The position numbers were made by a program, and so were the translations under genes. Source: JAXFQS01 sp051892815 (GTDB taxonomy: Bacteria > Verrucomicrobiota > Kiritimatiellia > RFP12 > DVOR01). Taken from it: DNA of 10,315 nucleotides. Shown here piece by piece: positions 4,869-10,315 of the stretch. The stretch covers positions 1 to 10,315 of the forward strand of contig JBJFGP010000186.1 of the NCBI GenBank assembly GCA_051892815.1. Direction: 5' to 3'. The notes below the pieces were generated by a model. It had not been told where the DNA came from. It ran no database searches and worked only from the letters and a program-made list of their open reading frames with translations. Numbering within the stretch: the first letter of the stretch is position 1; every line of letters begins with the position of its first letter.

Positions 4869-5542
4869 ATCTCGCCGCCGCGACTGCCCTTTGCGCCTGG
4901 TTCGGGCTCGTCAGCGCCATCAGCCCCTGTCCGTTGGCGACCCACGCGCTGGCGCTTGGCGTTCTGGCGAGGAACGCCCCGGCGCGCACCGTCCTCGCGC
5001 GCGCAATCCTCTATTCCATTGGCCGCGCCACGGCGTACACCCTCCTGGCCGCGCTCATCGTCCGTGGCATCGTCGCCGCCCCGCACCTTTCCGACCTGCT
5101 GCAACGCGAACTGCCCCGGCTGATTGGCCCCCTGTGCATCCTCGCCGCCGTCCTTCAGCTGGGACTCCTTCCGCTTCCCGATTGGTTGGGCGGGCGGCTG
5201 GCGGGGCGAATCGAACCCCTTGCCGCCTTGCCCTGGGGCGCGTTCGCCCTGGGAATCCTGCTCGCGCTCGCCTTCTGCCCCTTCTCTGCCGCGCTCTACT
5301 TCGGCGCCCTGATACCCTTGGCGGTTGAACGCGAATCCGCCATCCTGCTGCCCGTCGCCTTTGGAATCGCCTCCGCCCTGCCCGTGGCACTGCTCGCCCC
5401 CGCCGCCGCCCGAGGACTGGAGCGCCTGGCGCCGCGCGCCGGACGCCTCTCTGTGTGGGGAAGCCGCCTGCGGAATGCCACCGCCTGGGGGCTTTTGGGC
5501 CTGGGCGTCGCGCTCGTAATCCGCAACCTGTTGGGGGCTTGA
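4865..5542 (+). CDS. arsG: ArsG-family membrane protein (aromatic arsenical efflux permease; CcdA/DsbD-like fold)
   Basis: The 225-residue product is a six-helix-type membrane protein. Its opening SAISPCPLAT (18-26, Cys22) is characteristic of ArsG proteins, and FCPFSAALYFGALIPLA (137-153, Cys138) is the equivalent motif in the second half. In the Shewanella arsEFG system, ArsE and ArsF reduce nitro-aromatic arsenicals and ArsG exports the resulting trivalent aminoaromatic arsenical. ArsE is not seen here. The start at ATG 4865 overlaps the fusion gene by 4 nt (ATGA), so translation is coupled. The paired half-repeat cysteines resemble the redox pair of CcdA/DsbD, so electron transfer across the membrane is an alternative to efflux. 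It appears to end the operon; no clear terminator is visible before tolB. Confidence 0.83.
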   Translation: MNLAAATALCAWFGLVSAISPCPLATHALALGVLARNAPARTVLARAILYSIGRATAYTLLAALIVRGIVAAPHLSDLLQRELPRLIGPLCILAAVLQLGLLPLPDWLGGRLAGRIEPLAALPWGAFALGILLALAFCPFSAALYFGALIPLAVERESAILLPVAFGIASALPVALLAPAAARGLERLAPRAGRLSVWGSRLRNATAWGLLGLGVALVIRNLLGA

Positions 5543-5585
5543 ACGCCGCCGGAACCAGCCTATTGGCGACGCCTTCAGTTCGGGA

Positions 5586-5614
5586 TTGAAACACCCCCGC
5601 CGATGTGCTATACT
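5586..5614 (+). promoter_or_regulatory. Promoter of tolB, predicted to give a leaderless mRNA
   Basis: TTGAAA (5586-5591), a 17-nt spacer and TATACT (5609-5614) make a near-consensus sigma70-type promoter. The start codon ATG 5622 begins 7 nt after the -10 box, where transcription would normally begin. No Shine-Dalgarno sequence can fit between, so the message should start at or within a base or two of the AUG. Confidence 0.7.
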
Positions 5615-5621
5615 CACGGCG

Positions 5622-6809
5622 ATGTTCACCCGCCTTCCCATCCTCCTCCTCGCCGCCTTCCTCTCCGGACGCCTCGCCTGCGCCCAGGAGCAGGCCGTCG
5701 TCTCGGTCGTCAAAGAGGCCGCCGCCAAACAGACCGTCTCCCTCGGCGATGTGCGCGCCTCCGGCCCCCAGGGGCAAGCCTTCCTCAAGACTTTGCAGCG
5801 CAATCTCCAACTCTCCGGCTACTTCACCGTCGCCCAGTCCGGTAGCGTCCGCATCAGCGGCAGCGTCCGAGAAACCGCCCCCGGCAAGGCCACCGTCGCC
5901 TGCACCATAGACGCACCCGCCAAACGTTTTCGCTACAGCCAATCCGGCGATGCCGAACGCGCCGCCAGAGGCCTTGTCGATGCCCTTGTCGAGCAGTTGA
6001 TGGGCAAGAAAGGGATGGCTTCCTCCCAAATCGCCGTCATCCTCCATCGCAGTCCCGACAACGCCGACCTCTATACGATGTGTGCCGACGGCTACGGACT
6101 CCGCCAGTTGACCCGTACCGCCCGCGCCGCCGTCGGCCCGCGTTGGACCCCAGATGGTTCGAGCCTCTACTTCACCTCCTACAAACGCGACTTCCCCGCC
6201 GCCTACCGCGTAGGCTCCGACGGCTCCGGCTTGCGCCAGCTCATCCGCTTCAATGGCCTCTCCACGGGCGCAACCTTGGCCCCAAACGGCGCCTTGGTGG
6301 CTTTGATTCTCTCCTACAATGGCAACCCCGAACTCTGCACCCTAGACCCCTTCGCAGCCCGCGTCAAGCGCCTGACCAAGACCAAATATGCCGCCGAAGC
6401 CTCCCCTTGCTGGTCGCCCGACGGCCGCCAGATCGTCTATGTCAGTGACGCCTCCAAAAGCCCCCAACTCTATATCTGCGAGCTTGCCTCGGGGAAGATT
6501 CGCCGCTTGACCTACCGCGGTTCCGAGAGCGTCAACCCTTGCTGGGGCGCCAACGGATTGATCTGCTTCGCAACCCGCCGCGGGGGCGGTTATCAGGTAG
6601 CCACCATCGACCCGCGTATCGGCGAAGCGTCCGTCAAGTTGGTAGGCGAAGGGGAGTCTCCTTCCTGGGCGGCGGACGGGCGCCATATCATCTGCTCCCG
6701 CAAAGAAGGGCGCCAGTCCGCGGTTTGGCAACTCGACACGCAGGGCGATTCGCCCGTTCGACTCACCCGCCATCAAGGCAACTGGATTTGTCCATCGGCG
6801 TCCCGCTGA
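5622..6809 (+). CDS. tolB: TolB, periplasmic beta-propeller of the Tol-Pal system
   Basis: The 395-residue product has a Sec signal peptide (MFTRLPILLLAAFLSGRLACA, cleavage after about Ala21), an N-terminal TolB domain (about 25-130; LQRNLQLSGYFTV at 58-70), and a C-terminal propeller of TolB/PD40 repeats (about 135-390) with signatures such as ADLYTMCADGYGLRQLT, PRWTPDGSSLYFTS and SPCWSPDGRQIVYVSD. TolB binds Pal and outer-membrane proteins and takes part in envelope constriction during division. It is a little shorter than E. coli TolB (430). ATG 5622 was chosen because it follows the promoter directly and gives a clean signal peptide; a TTG at 5586 lies inside the -35 box. pal follows 42 nt downstream. 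tolQRA are not in this window. Codons are strongly C-ending. Confidence 0.93.
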   Translation: MFTRLPILLLAAFLSGRLACAQEQAVVSVVKEAAAKQTVSLGDVRASGPQGQAFLKTLQRNLQLSGYFTVAQSGSVRISGSVRETAPGKATVACTIDAPAKRFRYSQSGDAERAARGLVDALVEQLMGKKGMASSQIAVILHRSPDNADLYTMCADGYGLRQLTRTARAAVGPRWTPDGSSLYFTSYKRDFPAAYRVGSDGSGLRQLIRFNGLSTGATLAPNGALVALILSYNGNPELCTLDPFAARVKRLTKTKYAAEASPCWSPDGRQIVYVSDASKSPQLYICELASGKIRRLTYRGSESVNPCWGANGLICFATRRGGGYQVATIDPRIGEASVKLVGEGESPSWAADGRHIICSRKEGRQSAVWQLDTQGDSPVRLTRHQGNWICPSASR

Positions 6810-6851
6810 GGGTTTCATCTGTTTCAATCCACTACATCAAAAGGCTCAATT

Positions 6852-7370
6852 ATGCGTCATTCATTGCTGGCATTCCTCTCGGTTTCTCTCTTGCTTGGTC
6901 TGGGAACCGGTTGTGGCGACAAGAAGTCCGCCGAAGGCGAAGGTCCGAGCGAGATTCCTGAGCAGATTGTCGACGAGGAGACTGGACGGCCTATCGAGGC
7001 TGGTGAGGACTTTTACAGTCGCGAAGCTGTCGAGGGATTGGGGCTGCAGCCGGTCTATTTCGGCTTCGATTCGTTCCTTCTGCCCTCTTCGGAGACTGCC
7101 AAGATCGACAAGGTGGTGCAGGTTCTGGCGGACAATTCGTCGTATGTCTGCATTGTCGAGGGGCACTGTGATGAGCGGGGGTCGAACGAGTATAATATTT
7201 CGCTCGGGGAGCAGCGCGCGCAGACGATTCGTGCCTATATTACGGCGGCGGGCATTGCGCAGGAGCGGATCCAGACTAAGAGTTTCGGCGAGGAGAAGCC
7301 TGCCGTCTCGGGCTCTGGGGAGTCGGCTTGGCGGCTGAACCGCCGGGGCGAGTTTAGCGTCCGCAAGTAG
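6852..7370 (+). CDS. pal: Pal, peptidoglycan-associated OmpA-like lipoprotein
   Basis: The 172-residue product starts with a lipoprotein signal (MRHSLLAFLSVSLLLGLGTGC) and a lipobox-type LGTGC, placing the lipidated cysteine at 21. An acidic, probably flexible linker (22-60) leads to an OmpA C-terminal peptidoglycan-binding domain: VYFGFDSFLL (68-77), VEGHCDERGSNEYNISLGEQRA (102-123), and a C-terminal AWRLNRRGEF (159-168) in place of the usual NRRVE. GHCDERGS-EYN is the classic Pal signature. It anchors the outer membrane to peptidoglycan and binds TolB, whose gene lies just upstream. ATG 6852 has only a weak AAAGG before it. Composition flips to G-rich relative to tolB. Confidence 0.95.
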   Translation: MRHSLLAFLSVSLLLGLGTGCGDKKSAEGEGPSEIPEQIVDEETGRPIEAGEDFYSREAVEGLGLQPVYFGFDSFLLPSSETAKIDKVVQVLADNSSYVCIVEGHCDERGSNEYNISLGEQRAQTIRAYITAAGIAQERIQTKSFGEEKPAVSGSGESAWRLNRRGEFSVRK

Positions 7371-7390
7371 CAGTCGTCCGATTTGTTTCT

Positions 7391-7412
7391 CCGGCGGTCC
7401 AGGGGCCGCCGG
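7391..7412 (+). promoter_or_regulatory. GC-rich hairpin covering the tatA ribosome-binding region
   Basis: CCGGCGG (7391-7397) and CCGCCGG (7406-7412) form a perfect 7-bp stem with an 8-nt loop. It lies 20 nt after the pal stop and 9 nt before ATG 7422. A short CTTGGTT follows, too poor for a classical terminator. It could attenuate read-through from pal or limit tatA translation, and no Shine-Dalgarno sequence is visible. Confidence 0.5.
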
Positions 7413-7421
7413 CTTGGTTCT

Positions 7422-7934
7422 ATGTACCTTCCGACTTTGGCATTCATCGGTCTTGGCGAGTCGTGCGGTAGCCTTGAGGTGCTGCTGATTATCGCGGTGA
7501 TTCTCATCATATTCGGGCCTAAGAGCCTGCCCGAGCTGGTGCGCAAGTTTTCGCGTGCGATGTCGATGATGCGGCGGGCGGCGGATGACTTCAAGAATCA
7601 GATTATGGAGATGGATCAGCCGCCGTACAAGGAGCCGAAGGATTTCTATGCGTCGTCGCCTTACCCTGGTCAGGGGGTGGACATTGACGGGGTTCCGGCT
7701 TTGACGCAGCCGTCGACGGAGGAGTCTGATTCGTTGGCGCAGGCGGCGAAGGCTGCTGCGCTTGGGGAGTCGGATTCTTCTTCGTCCGATGCGGCGGCGG
7801 ATAGGCACCTTTCGCCTTCGGAGGTGTCAACCTCTGGCGCGGAAGGTGGGCACCTTTCGGTGGGGGAGGTTGGCGGGAGTCAGGATGGGTCGTTGCCACC
7901 TTCTGACGCTGGCGGAGCGACTTCGGCATGCTGA
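7422..7934 (+). CDS. tatA: TatA/TatB-type twin-arginine translocase subunit with long repeat-derived tail
   Basis: The 170-residue product has a short N-terminus ending in IGLGE, one membrane helix SLEVLLIIAVILIIFG (17-32), the FGP hinge (31-33), and an amphipathic helix PKSLPELVRKFSRAMSMMRRAADDF (33-57). This is the standard TatA/B layout: TatA oligomers form the Tat passage and TatB the substrate-receptor partner. Only one such gene precedes tatC, so it may serve both roles. The tail (about 65-170) is low-complexity, rich in Ser, Gly, Ala and acidic residues. Residues 127-161 are encoded by palindromic repeats that also occur in the 2231-2804 spacer. ATG 7422 was preferred to TTG 7383, which would add a basic stretch upstream and cross a hairpin. 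The stop overlaps tatC by 7 nt. Confidence 0.87.
   Translation: MYLPTLAFIGLGESCGSLEVLLIIAVILIIFGPKSLPELVRKFSRAMSMMRRAADDFKNQIMEMDQPPYKEPKDFYASSPYPGQGVDIDGVPALTQPSTEESDSLAQAAKAAALGESDSSSSDAAADRHLSPSEVSTSGAEGGHLSVGEVGGSQDGSLPPSDAGGATSAC
7800..7903. repeat. Palindromic repeat cluster inside the tatA coding sequence
   Basis: Three hairpins lie end to end. GGCACCT (7804-7810) pairs with AGGTGTC (7822-7828). CGGAAGGT (7840-7847) pairs with ACCTTTCG (7852-7859) around GGGC. AGGTTGGC (7867-7874) pairs with GCCACCT (7895-7901) with one bulged T. Two AGGT-N4-ACCT sites (7822-7833, 7844-7855) are included. GATAGGCACC (7800-7809) is identical to 2527-2536, and 7863-7903 aligns without gaps to 2476-2516 (28 of 41). 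The frame stays open throughout, encoding Gly/Ser-rich tail sequence. Confidence 0.65.
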
Positions 7935-8740
7935 CGCGTTTCGACATCCGGCGGGGGGATGAGGCTTTCGAGGATCCGCCGCGCCCTTTCATGGAGCACT
8001 TGATGGATTTGCGCAAGTGCCTGATCCGGTGCGGCGCGTCCTGGCTGCTGGGAACGGTGCTGATGGGGTTCGCCACGCCGCTGGTCTACCGTTGGCTGAC
8101 GGCGCCCTTCACGGAGTCGGCTGGGCAGACCTACAATGTGCAGCTGACGGGGCTTGAGTTGACGACGGGGGTCTCGATTATCTTGAAGATTGCGCTTTGG
8201 GGGGGCGTCGCGGTGGCCTTTCCCGCGCTGGTCTATTTCATTGCGCAATTCATTTTTCCCGGGCTCAAGCCGAGCGAGCGGCGGCTCATCGGCGGCACCC
8301 TTCTGACCTCGGCGATTCTCTTCGTCGGCGGCGTGGCGATGGCCTACCGCCTGACCCTCAAGGTCGCCTTCGAGGTGCTTATCCAAATCTCCCAATGGGT
8401 CGGCTTCGAGGTCACCATGCTGACCATCGACCAGTACATCACCCTCGTGCTCAAGACCATCATCGCCTTCGGTATCGCCTTCCAGATGCCGCTGCTGCTG
8501 CTCATCCTCGGGTGGCTCGGATTCGTCCAGGCCGCAACCCTCCGCCGCTACCGCCGCCACGCCATCGTCCTGATCCTCATCATCGCAATGGTCCTGACCC
8601 CGCCCGAGCCCGTCTCACAGATTCTCATGGGCATCCCCATGTACTTGCTCTACGAACTCTGCATCCTGCTGATTTCCCTCCGCCCCTCCGGCGAGAGCGA
8701 ACCAACCGCGCCCGAAACCAACCAACCCAACGGAGCCTAG
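7928..8740 (+). CDS. tatC: TatC, multispanning core of the twin-arginine translocase
   Basis: The 270-residue membrane protein has the six-helix TatC plan. The substrate-binding N-terminal motif is RPFMEHLMDLRKCL (19-32, Glu23), and FIFPGLKPSERR (108-119) follows the second helix region. FGIAFQMPLLLLILGWLGFV is at 181-200, RRYRRHAIVLILIIAMVLTPPEPVSQ at 206-231, and IPMYLLYEL at 236-244. TatC recognises twin-arginine signal peptides and recruits TatA. Gln186 stands where E. coli has Glu170, and Glu226 where E. coli has Asp211. The start at ATG 7928 overlaps the tatA stop by 7 nt, indicating coupled translation. GC skew switches from G-rich to C-rich near 8280, mid-gene. The acidic, Pro/Asn-rich C-terminus (253-270) is poorly conserved. 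Confidence 0.95.
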   Translation: MLTRFDIRRGDEAFEDPPRPFMEHLMDLRKCLIRCGASWLLGTVLMGFATPLVYRWLTAPFTESAGQTYNVQLTGLELTTGVSIILKIALWGGVAVAFPALVYFIAQFIFPGLKPSERRLIGGTLLTSAILFVGGVAMAYRLTLKVAFEVLIQISQWVGFEVTMLTIDQYITLVLKTIIAFGIAFQMPLLLLILGWLGFVQAATLRRYRRHAIVLILIIAMVLTPPEPVSQILMGIPMYLLYELCILLISLRPSGESEPTAPETNQPNGA

Positions 8741-8741
8741 T

Positions 8742-9638
8742 ATGGAACCCGATGCCGCCACAAGCGCCAACTGCCTCACCGCACCCCTTGCCCAGCAATA
8801 CGACGAAGCCTGCACCCTCTGCAGCCAGATTAAAGACTGGCTCCTGGAGAACGCCCCGTCCTTCCTCGCCAACCTCCTCACCGTAGCCGTCATCCTCCTC
8901 GTCGGCTGGTTCGCCATCAACCGCCTGAGCAAACTCGTGCGCCTGCTCTGCGAACACCGCGCCCAGAAGGATTCCCTCGTCCCACGCCTCGTCGCCTCCA
9001 CCGTCAACAAGACCCTCTGGGCACTCCTGCTGATGGTCGTCATCCAGCGCCTCGGCATCAACCTTGCCCCCGTCATCGCCGGTTTGGGCGTCACCGGCTT
9101 CATCGTCGGTTTCGCCTGCCAAGAGTCCCTCTCGAACCTCGCCGCAGGCGTCATGATAGCCATCAACCGACCCTTCAAAGTCGGTGACTACTGCGAAATG
9201 GGCGGCATCGCCGGAGCCGTTTCCGAACTCAATATGATGGCCACCACACTCACCACCCCGGACAACAAAGTCATTATCGTCCCCAACAAAACCGTCTGGG
9301 GATCCGCCATCACCAACTACTCCGCCAAGGAGACCCGCCGCGTAGATTTGACCGTCGGCATCGCCTACGGATCCGACATCCCCAAAGCCATCCAGGTCAT
9401 CCGCGATACCCTGCTCGCCGACCCCCGCGTGCTCAAAGACCCCGCCCCGCTCGTAGCCGCCACCTCCTTCGGTGACAGCGCAGTCAACCTCACCATTCGC
9501 CCTTGGGTCAAGAGCGCCGACTACTGGGATGTCTACTTCGCCCAAATGAACGCCGTCAAGGCCGCGCTGGATTCCAACGGCATCGAGATACCCTTTCCGC
9601 AGGTCGATCTCCATATCAAGGATCAGCCCAAGGCCTAG
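8742..9638 (+). CDS. mscS: MscS-family small-conductance mechanosensitive channel
   Basis: The 298-residue product matches E. coli MscS (286) along its length. It has an N-terminal segment (1-35), TM1 (about 41-59), TM2 (about 89-104) and the pore helix TM3 (111-142) with GVTGFIVGFACQESLSNLAAGV followed by RPFKVGDY (143-150). The beta domain includes VIIVPNKTVWGSAITNYS (177-194), and the C-terminal alpha/beta domain ends FPQVDLHIK (285-293). It opens on membrane tension to release solutes at hypo-osmotic shock. ATG 8742 is one base after the tatC stop with GGAG at 8732-8735, so it probably belongs to the tat transcript. It has cysteines unusual for MscS, including CTLC near the N-terminus (Cys24, Cys27) and Cys126 in TM3. 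Codons are strongly C-ending. Confidence 0.94.
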   Translation: MEPDAATSANCLTAPLAQQYDEACTLCSQIKDWLLENAPSFLANLLTVAVILLVGWFAINRLSKLVRLLCEHRAQKDSLVPRLVASTVNKTLWALLLMVVIQRLGINLAPVIAGLGVTGFIVGFACQESLSNLAAGVMIAINRPFKVGDYCEMGGIAGAVSELNMMATTLTTPDNKVIIVPNKTVWGSAITNYSAKETRRVDLTVGIAYGSDIPKAIQVIRDTLLADPRVLKDPAPLVAATSFGDSAVNLTIRPWVKSADYWDVYFAQMNAVKAALDSNGIEIPFPQVDLHIKDQPKA

Positions 9639-9671
9639 CTGCCTTCCCGATTGATTCCTGCCAACCTTCGC

Positions 9672-10315
9672 ATGACAGCAGAAGAACTCAACGCCGCCGC
9701 GGGCAAGCTGCGGACCGATGTCGCGGAAATGCGCGGCTACCTCGATTTGGACCATCGCCGGGAGACGCTTCAGGCATTGGAGCGGGAGGCTTTGGCGGAT
9801 GGTTTCTGGGATCATCCCGAGGCGGCGCGGGAGGTGATTGCGAAGACGAATGCGCAGCGGGCGTTTGTGCGTCCGTATGACGAGCTTTGCAAGGCGGTGG
9901 AGGATTTGGAGCTGATGTTGGCGCTTTCGGATGAGAGTGGCGGGGATGCGGACGCGCTTGAGGAGGCGTCTGCCGCGGCGCAACGGGCGGAGGAGTTGGT
10001 GGGGAAGCTGCGGTTGATGTCGTTGCTGAGCGGGAAGTTGGATTCGTGCGGGGCGTATGTGACGATTCATGCGGGGGCAGGGGGGACGGAGTCTTGCGAC
10101 TGGGCGGGGATGTTGTTGCGGATGTACCACATGTATTGTGAGGATGCTGGGTTCGAGGTGGAGCTTTTGGACCAGCAGGATGGTGAGGAGGCTGGGGTGA
10201 AGTCGGTCTCTTTCGCGGTCAACGGCGGGTATGCGTACGGGTATCTGAAGGCTGAGCGTGGGGTGCATCGTTTGGTGCGTATCAGTCCGTTCGACGCCAA
10301 CAAGCGGCGGCACAC
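9672..10315 (+). CDS. prfB: Peptide chain release factor 2 (RF2), 5' part, no programmed frameshift
   Basis: My translation from ATG 9672 is open to the right edge (214 codons plus two bases). It starts MTAEELNAAAGKLRTDVAEM and passes through RGYLDLDHRRETL, the point where E. coli RF2 has RGYL-UGA-DYD; here CTC is followed directly by GAT in frame. Next come the helical domain 1 (FWDHPEAAREV at 45-55), AGAGGTESCDWAGMLLRMY (133-151), AGVKSVSFAVNGGYAYGYLKAE and GVHRLVRISPFDANKRRHT at the edge. Thus it is RF2, which terminates at UGA and UAA; the GGQ motif and the SPF recognition loop lie beyond the window. No Shine-Dalgarno sequence precedes the start, 33 nt after mscS. Codon use is G-ending, unlike mscS. 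Confidence 0.95.
   Translation, partial: MTAEELNAAAGKLRTDVAEMRGYLDLDHRRETLQALEREALADGFWDHPEAAREVIAKTNAQRAFVRPYDELCKAVEDLELMLALSDESGGDADALEEASAAAQRAEELVGKLRLMSLLSGKLDSCGAYVTIHAGAGGTESCDWAGMLLRMYHMYCEDAGFEVELLDQQDGEEAGVKSVSFAVNGGYAYGYLKAERGVHRLVRISPFDANKRRH

Noticed and set aside
5586..5621. TTG 5586 as the tolB start
   Set aside because: It lies in the -35 box of the promoter and would put a basic, hydrophilic extension before the signal peptide.
4556..5803. 415-codon open frame antisense to arsF/arsG/tolB
   Set aside because: Low-complexity Gly/Arg/Glu translation and no motif; it shadows recognised genes.
9630..9645. AAGGC-N6-GCCTT dyad at the mscS stop as a terminator
   Set aside because: Only a 5-bp stem with no T-tract; too weak to call.
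8625..10313. 562-codon open frame antisense to mscS and prfB
   Set aside because: Both overlapped genes are strongly recognisable on the + strand; the frame is a by-product of skewed GC-rich codons.

Overview
The window is a GC-rich bacterial segment in which every gene I can support lies on the + strand. It encodes a lipid A-type acyltransferase, TolB, a Pal lipoprotein and twin-arginine translocase subunits, so the host is a Gram-negative (diderm) bacterium. Nothing fixes the phylum. The protein divergence and the small stand-alone HNH gene recall deep-branching lineages such as the PVC group or candidate phyla, but that is only an impression.

Layout. (1) 1-2159 is a tight housekeeping run: the 3' end of a possible TPR-like gene, an LpxL/HtrB-like acyltransferase, a 111-residue HNH protein, and a YggS-type PLP homeostasis protein. 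Its genes are 2-6 nt apart or overlap by one base, and it ends in a long hairpin (2184-2230). (2) 2231-2804 is a 570-base stretch with no convincing gene. It is packed with perfect or near-perfect hairpins and short palindromes of the form AGGT-N4-ACCT. (3) 2805-5542 is a self-contained arsenic-type operon: a sigma70-like promoter overlapped by a perfect 9-6-9 operator, an ArsR repressor, a YraQ/ArsP-type (UPF0718) permease, a fusion of a cytoplasmic thioredoxin, a membrane anchor and an ArsF-like domain, and an ArsG-like membrane protein. (4) 5586-7370 holds tolB, with a promoter so close to its start codon that the mRNA should be leaderless, and pal. (5) 7422-8740 holds tatA and tatC. (6) 8742-9638 is an MscS-type mechanosensitive channel. 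(7) 9672-10315 is the first 214 codons of prfB (release factor 2), which reads straight through the usual programmed-frameshift position.

The ars operon appears to be a two-sided redox and transport module. Thioredoxin-like CxxC domains are predicted on both faces of the membrane, tied by one helix, next to an ArsG protein with Cys residues in SPCP and FCPF contexts like those of CcdA/DsbD electron carriers. tolB-pal and tatAC are envelope genes; Tat exports TolB-like or other folded proteins in many bacteria, though TolB here has an ordinary Sec-type signal.

The two observations most worth pursuing are these. First, a palindromic repeat family occurs both in the 2231-2804 spacer and inside the coding sequence of the tatA tail, including two equal-length 41-nt copies with 28 identical bases. 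Second, the thioredoxin-ArsF fusion sits beside a CcdA-like ArsG. The window also alternates between C-rich and G-rich coding-strand blocks, with switches inside genes.
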